A stretch of 64,000 nt of DNA from assembly GCF_900290235.1 (NCBI RefSeq), contig NZ_OLMK01000061.1, positions 1-64,000 of the forward strand, given 5' to 3'. Both the position numbers and the translations under genes were made by a program. This document shows positions 54,794 through 63,007 of the stretch, piece after piece. Origin of the DNA: Streptomyces sp. MA5143a (GTDB lineage: Bacteria > Actinomycetota > Actinomycetes > Streptomycetales > Streptomycetaceae). The notes under the pieces were generated by a model, which saw nothing but the letters and a program-made list of their open reading frames with translations, had not been told where the DNA came from and made no database searches. Numbering within the stretch: the stretch's first letter is position 1; every line of letters begins with the position of its first letter.

Positions 54794-54936
54794 GATCCCC
54801 CACCGTCGAGTGAGCGGGCACGGTGTGCATGTTCGAGCGCGAGGCGATCGTTCCGACGCATATATGCGCCACCTTCCACCACTTTTCGAAATGCGCCCCC
54901 TTGGTGCACCCGTGCTCCCACTAGCGTCCCGGAGCC

Positions 54937-55713
54937 ATGGGACACCTGGACCACGCCACCTTCGGCTGGCTGACCCCCGTGCTGTCGTACGTGATGGCCT
55001 GCATGGGCGCGGCACTCGGACTGCGTTGCACCGTCCGTGCGCTGGGCGCCACCGGCCGCGCCCGCCGCAACTGGCTCGTCACCGCGGCGTCCGCGATCGG
55101 CACCGGCATCTGGACCATGCACTTCGTGGCCATGCTCGGCTTCGGTGTGAGCGGCACCGAACTCCGCTACGACGTGCCGTTGACCATCCTCAGCCTGCTC
55201 GTCGCCATGGCCGTCGTCTGCGGCGGAGTCTTCGCCGTCGGCTACAGCCGCAACCGCGGACGGGCGCTTCTTCTCGGCGGACTCACCACCGGACTGGGCG
55301 TCGCCAGCATGCACTACCTGGGCATGGCGGCGGTGCGGATGCACGGCGAGGTGACCTACGACCCGGCGCTCGTCGCGCTCTCCGTGGTGATCGCCGTTGT
55401 CGCGGCAACCGCCGCCCTGTGGGCGGCGCTCAACATCAGGTCGCCCCTCGCGGTCACCGTCGCCTCCCTGGTCATGGGCGGCGCAGTGAGCAGCATGCAC
55501 TACACCGCCATGTGGGCGGTGCGCGTGGAGGTCGCTCCCTCCGGCGAGAACCTGCCCGGGGCCACGGCGATGCAGTTCATCTTCCCCCTCGCCGTCGGCC
55601 TCGGGTCCTATCTCTTCCTCACCTCGGCGTTCGTCGCGCTGTCACCGACGGCCGGGGAACGCGAGGCCTCCGCGTCGGCCCAACGGCCCGTCGGGAGCGC
55701 CGCCGCCCACTAG
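54937..55713 (+). CDS. MHYT-domain integral membrane sensor protein
   Basis: This 258-aa protein has about seven membrane helices and the three MHYT motifs: MHFVAML, MHYLGMA and MHYTAMW. MHYT domains are thought to bind copper and sense a diatomic gas or redox state (a family proposal). It has no attached signalling domain, unlike many MHYT proteins. The conservon sensor kinase starts 54 bp downstream on the same strand, so it may feed into that system. Confidence 0.9.
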   Translation: MGHLDHATFGWLTPVLSYVMACMGAALGLRCTVRALGATGRARRNWLVTAASAIGTGIWTMHFVAMLGFGVSGTELRYDVPLTILSLLVAMAVVCGGVFAVGYSRNRGRALLLGGLTTGLGVASMHYLGMAAVRMHGEVTYDPALVALSVVIAVVAATAALWAALNIRSPLAVTVASLVMGGAVSSMHYTAMWAVRVEVAPSGENLPGATAMQFIFPLAVGLGSYLFLTSAFVALSPTAGEREASASAQRPVGSAAAH

Positions 55714-55767
55714 CAGCGCACCGCGGCGGCACGTAGGCACACCCAGACCACTCCGAGCGAGGAGGCC

Positions 55768-58305
55768 ATGCGTACACCCGGCAGGACCTCGACCACCGGC
55801 GCCGAGACGCCGCCCCGGCCCGCGGCGCGCGGACGCCGCGCCCACGCGGGGCCACCGGCCGACGAGGGTTTCGACCCCGACGAGACCGGGGCCCCCACGA
55901 CCGGCCCACCCAGACGCGAGGGCCGCCCGCACATACGCCCCCGCACCGTCCGAGCCAAGATCATCTGCCTGTTGATGGTGCCCGTCGTCTCCCTGCTCGC
56001 CCTGTGGGGGTACGCCACCGTCACCACCGCCCAGGACGTCGCCCGGCTGCGGCAGCTCCAGCGTGTCGACGCCTCCGTGCGCGCCCCGGTCGCCGACGCG
56101 GTCGCCGCGCTCCAGGCCGAGCGTGCCGCCGCCGTGCGGTACACCACGAGGCCCTCCGACGCACACGGGAGTGACCTGAAGACGCTCTCCCGGGCCTCCG
56201 ATCGTGCGGTCGCCCGACTGCGTCTGGGCGGCCGGCACACCGTCGCCGACGGTATCGACCTGCCCGCCGGGGTCGCCGAGCGGCTCGCCGCCTTCGTCTC
56301 CGGTGCCGAGCAACTGCGCCCCCTGCGCGCGTCGGTGCTGGACCGTCGCAGCGGCTGGGCGCAGACGTACCGGACGTACACCACGACCATCTCCACGGCC
56401 TTCGGTGTGGGCGGCGCACTCAGCGGCATCCAGGACGCGGAAACCGGCTCCGACGCGCGCGTGCTGCTCGAGTTCTCCCGGGCGGCCGAGGCCCTCGCCC
56501 AAGAGGACGCGTTGCTGGCCGGCGCACGGCTCTCCGGCACCCTCGACGGCGAACGACTGCGTCTGTTCAGCGGCGCCGCGGGTGCCCGCCGCACGCTGAC
56601 CGAAGCGGCTGCCGCCGACCTCCGTGGCCCCGAACGGGCGGCATGGGGCGACCTCGCCGAGGGCGACGCCTACACCGGCCTGAACGCCGTCGAGGACAAG
56701 GTGCTCGCGAGCCGTCCCGGCACCAAGGCGCTGACCGCCGCCCCGGAGGATGTCTGGGAGTCGGCCCACGCGCGCGTGCGGGACGGGATGCGGAAGATCG
56801 AGGTCGACGCCGGACGCGACGTGGCCGAGCGGGCCGACCCGTTCACGCGCGCCCTCCTCACCCCGGCCGGTGCCGCCGTACTCCTCGGTCTCGCCGCCGT
56901 CGCCGCGTCGCTCGTGATCTCCGTACGCATCGGGCGCGGACTCGTCGTCGAGCTGGTGAGCCTGCGCAACGGTGCCCTGGAGATCGCCCGCCGCAAACTG
57001 CCCCACGCCATGCGGAAGCTGCGGGCCGGAGAGGAGATCGACGTCGACGCCGAGGCCCCGCCGGGGCCCGCCGCAGAGGACGAGACCGGCCAGGTCGCCG
57101 AGGCGCTGCACATCGTCCACCGGGCCGCCCTCCGCGCGGCGGTCGAGCGTGCCGAACTGGCCGGCGGTATCTCCGGGGTGTTCGTCAACCTCGCCCGCCG
57201 CAGCCAGGTCCTCGTCCACCGCCAGCTGAGCCTCCTCGACAGCATGGAACGCAGGTCCGAGGACCCCGACGAGCTCAGCGACCTCTTCCGGCTCGACCAC
57301 CTCACCACCCGGATGCGACGCCACGCGGAGAGCCTGATCATCCTGTCCGGGGCCGCGCCGGGCCGCGCCTGGCGCATGCCGGTCTCCCTGACGAACGTCG
57401 TCCGCGCAGCCGTCTCCGAGATCGAGGACTACGCGCGCGTGGAGGTACGGCAACTGCCCGAGGCGGGGATCGCCGGAGCGGCCGTCGCCGACCTCATCCA
57501 CCTCCTCGCCGAACTCGTCGAGAACGCCGCCCAGTTCTCACCACCGCACACGCGCGTGCGGATCACCGGGGAACCCGTCGGCAACGGGTACGCCGTCGAG
57601 GTCGAGGACCGCGGACTCGGCATGGGCAAGGAGACCCTCGACGAGGCCAACCGCAGGATCGAGCAGTCGGAAGCCCTCGACCTCTTCGACAGCGACCGTC
57701 TCGGACTGTTCGTGGTGAGCCGACTCTCCTCCCGCCACGGCATCAAGGTCCATCTGAGGCCCTCTCCCTACGGCGGCACCACAGCCGTGGTCCTCCTGCC
57801 GACCGCTCTGCTGCACAACGGCACGACGGAACGTTCCCCCCTAGCCACCGTCGAGGCACAGCGACAGCCCGAGCAACGGGAGTACGCGCGCGTGCACGCC
57901 GGTCCGCGTCAGGACCCCGTGGAGCAGTCCGTCGACCGGCGGGCACTGATGGCTCCCGTGGCCTCCGCCGGGGAGCCCATGGCGGGCGGCCCGCCCGAAC
58001 CGCCCCCGCCGGGCGTCACCGCCCTGCGGCAGCACCGTCCGCCGCAGGAGCCGGACCCCACAGGTGAACTGCCGCGCCGGGTACGGCAGGCCCATCTCGC
58101 CCCCCAGTTGCGCGACCGGCACAGCGGCGGCCCGGACCCGGCCCCGAGCCACGGGGGCGACGACGACCGCACCCCCGAACTCGTACGGGACCGTATGGCG
58201 GCCTACCGCGACGGCTGGACGCGAGGCGGCGGCAGGGCACCCGGACGAGGCATCACCCACGCCCCCGCGACGGGCGGCGACAGCAGCGAAGGAGACCCCG
58301 CATGA
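55768..58305 (+). CDS. cvnA: Conservon sensor histidine kinase-like protein (CvnA) with nitrate/nitrite-sensing domain
   Basis: This 845-aa membrane kinase has a helix at about 50-75 (IICLLMVPVVSLLALWGYAT), an extracytoplasmic NIT-type sensor (about 80-365) and a second helix (about 371-395). A HAMP-like linker follows, then an ATPase domain (about 570-690): N box ELVENAAQFSPP, G1 DRGLGM, and GLFVVSRLSSRHGI. The usual H-box is not evident, as in other conservon kinases. The last ~170 residues are Pro/Arg-rich and probably disordered. It overlaps cvnB (ATGA). Conservons act as membrane-linked G-protein-like switches affecting development and antibiotic production. Confidence 0.92.
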   Translation: MRTPGRTSTTGAETPPRPAARGRRAHAGPPADEGFDPDETGAPTTGPPRREGRPHIRPRTVRAKIICLLMVPVVSLLALWGYATVTTAQDVARLRQLQRVDASVRAPVADAVAALQAERAAAVRYTTRPSDAHGSDLKTLSRASDRAVARLRLGGRHTVADGIDLPAGVAERLAAFVSGAEQLRPLRASVLDRRSGWAQTYRTYTTTISTAFGVGGALSGIQDAETGSDARVLLEFSRAAEALAQEDALLAGARLSGTLDGERLRLFSGAAGARRTLTEAAAADLRGPERAAWGDLAEGDAYTGLNAVEDKVLASRPGTKALTAAPEDVWESAHARVRDGMRKIEVDAGRDVAERADPFTRALLTPAGAAVLLGLAAVAASLVISVRIGRGLVVELVSLRNGALEIARRKLPHAMRKLRAGEEIDVDAEAPPGPAAEDETGQVAEALHIVHRAALRAAVERAELAGGISGVFVNLARRSQVLVHRQLSLLDSMERRSEDPDELSDLFRLDHLTTRMRRHAESLIILSGAAPGRAWRMPVSLTNVVRAAVSEIEDYARVEVRQLPEAGIAGAAVADLIHLLAELVENAAQFSPPHTRVRITGEPVGNGYAVEVEDRGLGMGKETLDEANRRIEQSEALDLFDSDRLGLFVVSRLSSRHGIKVHLRPSPYGGTTAVVLLPTALLHNGTTERSPLATVEAQRQPEQREYARVHAGPRQDPVEQSVDRRALMAPVASAGEPMAGGPPEPPPPGVTALRQHRPPQEPDPTGELPRRVRQAHLAPQLRDRHSGGPDPAPSHGGDDDRTPELVRDRMAAYRDGWTRGGGRAPGRGITHAPATGGDSSEGDPA

Positions 58306-58739
58306 TCCAGGACCCGACCACCAGGGCCACCGGACGGTCCGGAGAACTCGACTGGCTGCTGGACGACCTCGTAGTGCGCGTGCACGAGGTACGACACGCG
58401 GTGGTGCTGTCCAACGACGGACTCGCCGTCGGCGCGTCCACCGACCTCACACGCGAGGACGCCGAGCATCTCGCGGCCGTCGCCTCCGGTTTCCACAGCC
58501 TCGCCAAGGGGACGGGCCGCCACTTCGGCACCGGGGGAGTACGCCAGACCATGGTGGAGATGGACGACGGCTTCCTCTTCGTGGCGGCCGCCGGAGACGG
58601 CTCCTGCCTGGCCGTCCTCACGGCCGTCACCGCGGACATCGGCCTCGTGGCGTACGAGATGGCACGGCTCGTGAAACGCGTGGGCGAGCACCTCTACACC
58701 GCTCCTCGCGCCGGCGCGCGCCCACCCGTCGCCGGATGA
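58302..58739 (+). CDS. cvnB: Roadblock/LC7-domain protein (CvnB)
   Basis: This 145-aa protein has a roadblock/LC7 fold: LDWLLDDLVVRVHEVRHAVVL, SNDGLAVGAS, EDAEHLAAVASGFHSLAKGTG and QTMVEMDDGFLFVAAAGDGS. In conservons it regulates the partner small GTPase CvnD. The ATG overlaps the cvnA stop (ATGA). A closely similar orphan copy is at 60567-60980. Confidence 0.93.
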   Translation: MIQDPTTRATGRSGELDWLLDDLVVRVHEVRHAVVLSNDGLAVGASTDLTREDAEHLAAVASGFHSLAKGTGRHFGTGGVRQTMVEMDDGFLFVAAAGDGSCLAVLTAVTADIGLVAYEMARLVKRVGEHLYTAPRAGARPPVAG

Positions 58740-58752
58740 GCGGGAACGAGCC

Positions 58753-59175
58753 GTGCTCATGACCGAGGACAGCACGAGCGCTCCGCACGAGCCGCCGGGC
58801 AGCCAGTGGTACGACCACGAGGCCGGGCCCCTCGTCCGCCCCTACGCGATGACCGGCGGACGCACCGCCCCCGGCCCCGGTGGAGTCCGCTTCGACCTGA
58901 TCGCCCTGGTCTCCCTCCACATCGGCGCACCCGACGTCGACGGGGACACCTCACTCGGTCCCGAACACCGCACACTGATCGAACTGTGCCGGACCGAGAC
59001 CCAGTCGGTCGCAGAACTCGCCGCCGGAGCCGACCTGCCGGTCGGCGTGGTGCGCGTACTCCTCGGTGACCTCCTCGAACTGGGCCACGTCACGGTCAGC
59101 CGGCCGGTGCCGCCCGCGCAACTGCCGGACGAGCGCATCCTGCGTGAGGTGATCGCCGGGCTGAGGGCACTGTAG
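58753..59175 (+). CDS. cvnC: DUF742-family conservon protein (CvnC)
   Basis: This 140-aa DUF742 protein has the signature GPLVRPYAMTGGRT and a C-terminal winged-helix-like part (TQSVAELAAGADLPVGVVRV, LLELGHVTVSRPV). It is the third conserved member of conservons. The GTG at 58753 is 13 bp after cvnB; an ATG two codons on is the alternative. Unlike most conservons, cvnD does not overlap it but starts 213 bp later. Confidence 0.92.
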   Translation: MLMTEDSTSAPHEPPGSQWYDHEAGPLVRPYAMTGGRTAPGPGGVRFDLIALVSLHIGAPDVDGDTSLGPEHRTLIELCRTETQSVAELAAGADLPVGVVRVLLGDLLELGHVTVSRPVPPAQLPDERILREVIAGLRAL

Positions 59176-59388
59176 TAATGAACAACAGTACGAGCCGTAG
59201 GGATGGGCAACGGTGCGGGTCGATCTCGTACGAACTTGTGCATCCAACCGGGCATCGAACACGCACGAGTCGGTCGATGCCAGGAAGAACCGGTCCAACC
59301 CCGCTCCGGAGCGGCAGTTGTGATGATGCTGGCTCCGCACAGCAGTACCGATGTCGACCTTGCCCCGCACTCCCGAGAGAAGTGATCG

Positions 59389-59994
59389 ATGGCCTCCGAG
59401 CACTCCGACACGACAGACGACGACACGGGCGCCCTGGCATTGAAGATCCTCGTCGCCGGTGGTTTCGGCGTGGGCAAGACCACCCTGGTGGGGGCGGTCA
59501 GCGAGATCAAGCCGTTGCGCACCGAGGAACTCCTGAGCGAGGCCGGACAGTCGGTCGACGACACCGGCGCGGTGGACCAGAAGGTGACCACCACGGTGGC
59601 CATGGACTTCGGCCGCATCACCATCCGGTCCGGCCTGTCGCTCTATCTGTTCGGCACCCCGGGCCAGGACAGGTTCTGGTTCCTGTGGGACGAATTGGCC
59701 CAGGGCGCGTTGGGGGCGGTCGTCCTGGCGGACACGAGGCGACTCCAGGACTGCTTCCCGGCGGTCGACTTCTTCGAGCACCGGCACATCCCCTTCGTGG
59801 TCGCCGTCAACTGCTTCTCCGGAGCAGGCGCCTACGGCCCCGACGACGTGTCGCGCGCCCTCGACCTCGACCAGGGCACTCCCGTGGTCCTCTGCGACGC
59901 GCGGGACCGCGCCTCCGGCAAGGAGGTACTGATACGCCTCGTCGAGTACGCCGGACGGATGCACACCGCCCGGCTGCTCGACTCGGTGAGCTGA
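59389..59994 (+). CDS. cvnD: Conservon small GTPase-like ATP/GTP-binding protein (CvnD)
   Basis: This 201-aa small GTPase-like protein has the P-loop AGGFGVGKTTL, switch GTPGQDRFWFLWDELAQGALG and a degenerate NKxD-type region (VVAVNCFSGA). It is the output switch of the conservon. The ATG at 59389 has GAGAGAAG upstream. The 213-bp gap from cvnC is unusual and may hold an own promoter. It converges on the PPOX-family gene. Confidence 0.94.
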   Translation: MASEHSDTTDDDTGALALKILVAGGFGVGKTTLVGAVSEIKPLRTEELLSEAGQSVDDTGAVDQKVTTTVAMDFGRITIRSGLSLYLFGTPGQDRFWFLWDELAQGALGAVVLADTRRLQDCFPAVDFFEHRHIPFVVAVNCFSGAGAYGPDDVSRALDLDQGTPVVLCDARDRASGKEVLIRLVEYAGRMHTARLLDSVS

Positions 59995-60041
59995 CGCGCC
60001 CCGATCGGCCCGGTGCCGACAGGTGACGACCGGGTAGGCGC

Positions 60042-60470
60042 TCAGTCGGAGACGGCGGAGTACGCGAGGACCTTGTCCACACGCACCCGCACGAGAAGCT
60101 CGCCCGGTACGCCGTTGCGAGCGCCGAACTCCTCGGCCCGGTCCTCGCCCATGTAGCGGGCGCCTATGCGCGCGGCCCAGTGCCGTACTTCGTCGAGATC
60201 CTCGGAGAGCTCCGCCCGGCCTTCCAGCACCACGAAGTCGTACGGCGGCACATCGGAGTCCACACAGAGCGCCACACGGCCGTCCCTGGCCAGATTCCGT
60301 CCCTTGACACTTTCCTTGCCGGTGTTGAAGAGCAACTCGTCACCGTGCAGCAAGAACCAGATGGGCGTGACGTGGGGACGTCCGTCGGCACGGGAGATCG
60401 CCAGTTTTCCGGTGCGAGTCCCGTGTGAGACGAAGGCCCGCCATTCCTTGTCGGTCATCTTCTTTGCCAT
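60042..60470 (-). CDS. Pyridoxamine-5'-phosphate-oxidase-family (PPOX, split-barrel) flavin/F420 protein
   Basis: This 142-aa split beta-barrel protein starts MAKKMTDKEWRAFVSHGTRT, then KLAISRADGRPHVTPIWFLLHGDELLFNT and NLARDGRVALCVDSDVPPYDFVVLEGRA. This matches the Rv1155-like PPOX class, many of which use F420 or FMN to reduce small molecules. The reaction cannot be named. The ATG at 60470 has AGGATGGGG upstream. It lies between the conservon and an orphan roadblock gene, divergent from the latter. Confidence 0.88.
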   Translation of the reverse strand: MAKKMTDKEWRAFVSHGTRTGKLAISRADGRPHVTPIWFLLHGDELLFNTGKESVKGRNLARDGRVALCVDSDVPPYDFVVLEGRAELSEDLDEVRHWAARIGARYMGEDRAEEFGARNGVPGELLVRVRVDKVLAYSAVSD

Positions 60471-60566
60471 GTCCCCATCCTGCTTGCTCCTGCGGCAGCA
60501 GTGGGGAAGGCTGAACCGTCGAATCCTCCTCGCCAGGGGGAGCGACGAAAACGGGGAGTAGGAAAA

Positions 60567-60980
60567 ATGCCGCAGAACGCGGGACTCGGTTGGTTGCTGG
60601 ACGACTTGACCGAGCGGCTGCAACCCGTACGGCACGCACTGGTGCTGTCCAGCGACGGATTGGTCACGGCGGCCAGCACCGGGCTGAGGCGTGAGGACGC
60701 CGAGCACCTGGCCGCGGTCTCCTCGGGGCTGCACAGCCTCGCCAAGGGCTCGGGACGCCACTTCGGCGCCGGTGACGTACGGCAGACGATGATCGAGTTC
60801 GACGACGCCATACTCTTCGTCACCGCGGCGGGCGCGGGCAGTTGCCTGTGCGTGCTCAGCGCCGCGGAAGCGGACATCAGTCAGATCGCCTACGAGATGA
60901 CCTTGATGGTGAACCGTGTCGGCGAACACCTCGGCGTGGACGCCCGACAACCCGAACCTTCCACCGCCAGGGACCTCTGA
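60567..60980 (+). CDS. Orphan roadblock/LC7-domain protein (CvnB-like)
   Basis: This 137-aa roadblock/LC7 protein reads LGWLLDDLTERLQPVRHALVLSS, LRREDAEHLAAVSSGLHSLAKGSG and VRQTMIEFDDAILFVTAAGAGS. It is strongly similar to CvnB at 58302. The ATG at 60567 has GGGAGTAGG upstream. It is not followed by DUF742 or GTPase genes, so it looks like a lone duplicate that could compete with CvnB for the GTPase. Confidence 0.9.
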   Translation: MPQNAGLGWLLDDLTERLQPVRHALVLSSDGLVTAASTGLRREDAEHLAAVSSGLHSLAKGSGRHFGAGDVRQTMIEFDDAILFVTAAGAGSCLCVLSAAEADISQIAYEMTLMVNRVGEHLGVDARQPEPSTARDL

Positions 60981-61106
60981 CCTGCGGGTTCGATGGTCGG
61001 ATGCAAGTTATCCACAGGCCCGCCACGACTTCCCGTGAACGGGCTACGGTTTTCCCGAGGCGACGCGCACCGGCGTCGCGGCACCACCGCACGGGGGAGA
61101 ACCACC

Positions 61107-62060
61107 ATGTCCGGCAACACCATCACACGACCTGCCCCACCCACCACGGCGGCCGTCGCCGCAGTACCGGCCGGCGCGGCCGACCGGCCACTCGCCCAGA
61201 GCCGCGCCGCACGTGAACTGAGCCTGAAACGAAGCGAACTCGACCTGGCCGTCCACCTCGGATGCGTACGAACCGTCCCCGACGAGGGAGGCGGAGGACG
61301 CCGAGTCGCCCGTAGCGAGATCGACCGGCTCCGCGCCGAGGAGGGCTTCCCCCAGACGCTGCGCGCACGGGTCCAAGCCGTCGGCTCCAAGGACGCCGCA
61401 GCGATCCTGGAGGTGGCGCCGACGCGTTTCGTCCGCCTCGCACGGCTGGGGCTCGTCACACCGGTCAAGTTCTATCTGAACCGCTACCGTGCCGTCGTCT
61501 GGCTCTATCTGGCGGACGAAGTACGGCGGTTCGCCGCCGACGAGAACAACGCCCCGTGGCTGACGGGGCGTCTCCCCCAGGAGCTGAGGACCCAGTTGGA
61601 CGACGGCCTCGATCTGCGGCCCAGGAACTGGCGAGGGCGCCATCTGGGATTCCTGCTCCGGCAGGCCGAAGATCCCTGGGCGCGTGCCGCCGCGCCGGCC
61701 TCCCTCCTCGACCCCGTTCACCTCGCGGAGATCGTCCGGGATCCGTACGAGCGCGCCCATCTCAACCGCCACCGGCCCCCACGAACCGACCAGGGGCCGA
61801 CCGACTCACCCGCGGCCCGGCTCACCGGCACGATCATGACGGCGGACGACCCCGACGAGATCGAGTGGCTTCGAGCGGACCTCCGGCAGGCTCTCGTCGA
61901 GGCCCGCGCCCACCGCCTGGCGCCGAGGCCCCGCAGGAAGGAACCGGCCCCGCGCCCGGCGAGGAACGTGAAGCGTCCCGCGAACCGCCCCGAGACACCG
62001 GGTCCGGCATCCGAGAAGCGCCACGGCCTGCTCGGCTGGCTGACGCGCAGACACCCCTGA
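61107..62060 (+). CDS. Conserved actinobacterial hypothetical protein with HTH-like N-terminal part
   Basis: This 317-aa soluble protein begins with a Pro/Ala stretch and then has a possible helix-turn-helix (ARELSLKRSELDLAVHLGCV, GGRRVARSEIDRLRAEEGFP). A second region follows (SKDAAAILEVAPTRFVRLAR, VTPVKFYLNRYRAVVWLYLADEV). The C-terminal ~80 residues are basic and Pro-rich. The ATG has GGGGGAGA upstream. I recall similar DUF-type proteins in Streptomyces but cannot name the family with certainty. The motifs suggest DNA binding, which is only an inference. Confidence 0.75.
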   Translation: MSGNTITRPAPPTTAAVAAVPAGAADRPLAQSRAARELSLKRSELDLAVHLGCVRTVPDEGGGGRRVARSEIDRLRAEEGFPQTLRARVQAVGSKDAAAILEVAPTRFVRLARLGLVTPVKFYLNRYRAVVWLYLADEVRRFAADENNAPWLTGRLPQELRTQLDDGLDLRPRNWRGRHLGFLLRQAEDPWARAAAPASLLDPVHLAEIVRDPYERAHLNRHRPPRTDQGPTDSPAARLTGTIMTADDPDEIEWLRADLRQALVEARAHRLAPRPRRKEPAPRPARNVKRPANRPETPGPASEKRHGLLGWLTRRHP

Positions 62061-62112
62061 TCCGTCGACCGGGCGCGGTACGACCGGCCGCGGCCGCCGG
62101 CCGACGGACGCG

Positions 62113-62988
62113 TCAGGAACCGAGCTTGCGGAACAGTCCCTCCTGGACGACCGACACGAGCAGGCGCCCCTCCAGGTCGTAGATGCGGCCACGGGCCAGA
62201 CCACGTCCGCCCACCGCGATCGGCGACTCCTGGTCGTACAGGAACCACTCGTCCGCACGGAACGGCCGGTGGAACCACATGGCGTGGTCCAGCGACGCCA
62301 TGTCGAAGCCACGCGGTCCCCACAACGGCTCGACGGGAAGGCGGACGGCATCCAGCAGCGTCATGTCGCTGGCGTACGTCAACGCGCACGTGTGGACGAG
62401 CGGATCGTCCCCCAGAGGGCCCACGGCCCGCATCCACACCGCGCTCCGCGGTTCCGCGTGCTCGACCTCCTCGGGGGTCCAGCGCAGCCGGTCGACATAA
62501 CGGATGTCGAAGGGCTGACGCCGCGCCATGCGCTGCAACTGCTCGGGCAGCGCGCCCAGATGATCGGTGATCTCCTGCGTCAGCGTCGGCAGTGACTCCG
62601 GGTCCGGCACCTCGCGGGCCGGTGGCAGCTGGTGCTCGAAGCTCCCCTCTTCAGGCTTGTGAAAGGAGGCGGTCAGATTGAAGATCGTGCGGCCCTGCTG
62701 CACGGCGGTGACCCGGCGCGTGGTGAACGACCGCCCGTCGCGGACCCGCTCGACCTGGTACACGATCGGCACCCCAGGACGGCCCGGGCGGAGGAAGTAC
62801 GCGTGCAGCGAATGCACGGGTCGGTCGCCCTCGGTGGTGCGTCCGGCGGCGACCAGCGCCTGGCCCGCCACCTGGCCACCGAAGACCCGCTGCAAGGACT
62901 CCTGCGGGCTGCGCCCGCGGAAGATGTTGACCTCGATCTGCTCCAGGTCGAGGAGGTCGACGAGCCGCTCGGCGGGGTTGGTCGTCAT
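62113..62988 (-). CDS. tesB: Acyl-CoA thioesterase II
   Basis: This 291-aa double hot-dog thioesterase has an N-terminal half with FGGQVAGQALVAAGRT and HSLHAYFLRPGRPGVPIVY, and a C-terminal half with ASLDHAMWFHRPFRADEWFLY and GRGLARGRIYD. It hydrolyses medium- and long-chain acyl-CoAs. The ATG at 62988 has GGAGAGG upstream; the reading frame extends further but without a good ribosome site. It is 19 bp downstream of a helicase gene on the same strand. Confidence 0.95.
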   Translation of the reverse strand: MTTNPAERLVDLLDLEQIEVNIFRGRSPQESLQRVFGGQVAGQALVAAGRTTEGDRPVHSLHAYFLRPGRPGVPIVYQVERVRDGRSFTTRRVTAVQQGRTIFNLTASFHKPEEGSFEHQLPPAREVPDPESLPTLTQEITDHLGALPEQLQRMARRQPFDIRYVDRLRWTPEEVEHAEPRSAVWMRAVGPLGDDPLVHTCALTYASDMTLLDAVRLPVEPLWGPRGFDMASLDHAMWFHRPFRADEWFLYDQESPIAVGGRGLARGRIYDLEGRLLVSVVQEGLFRKLGS

Positions 62989-63007
62989 CTGCCGGCCTCT
63001 CCAGTGC

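Noticed and set aside
61008-61016. DnaA-box-like TTATCCACA (and TTGTGGACAA near 43733)
   Set aside because: Single isolated matches occur by chance. There is no cluster of boxes, no dnaA/dnaN and no A/T-rich unwinding element, so no origin.
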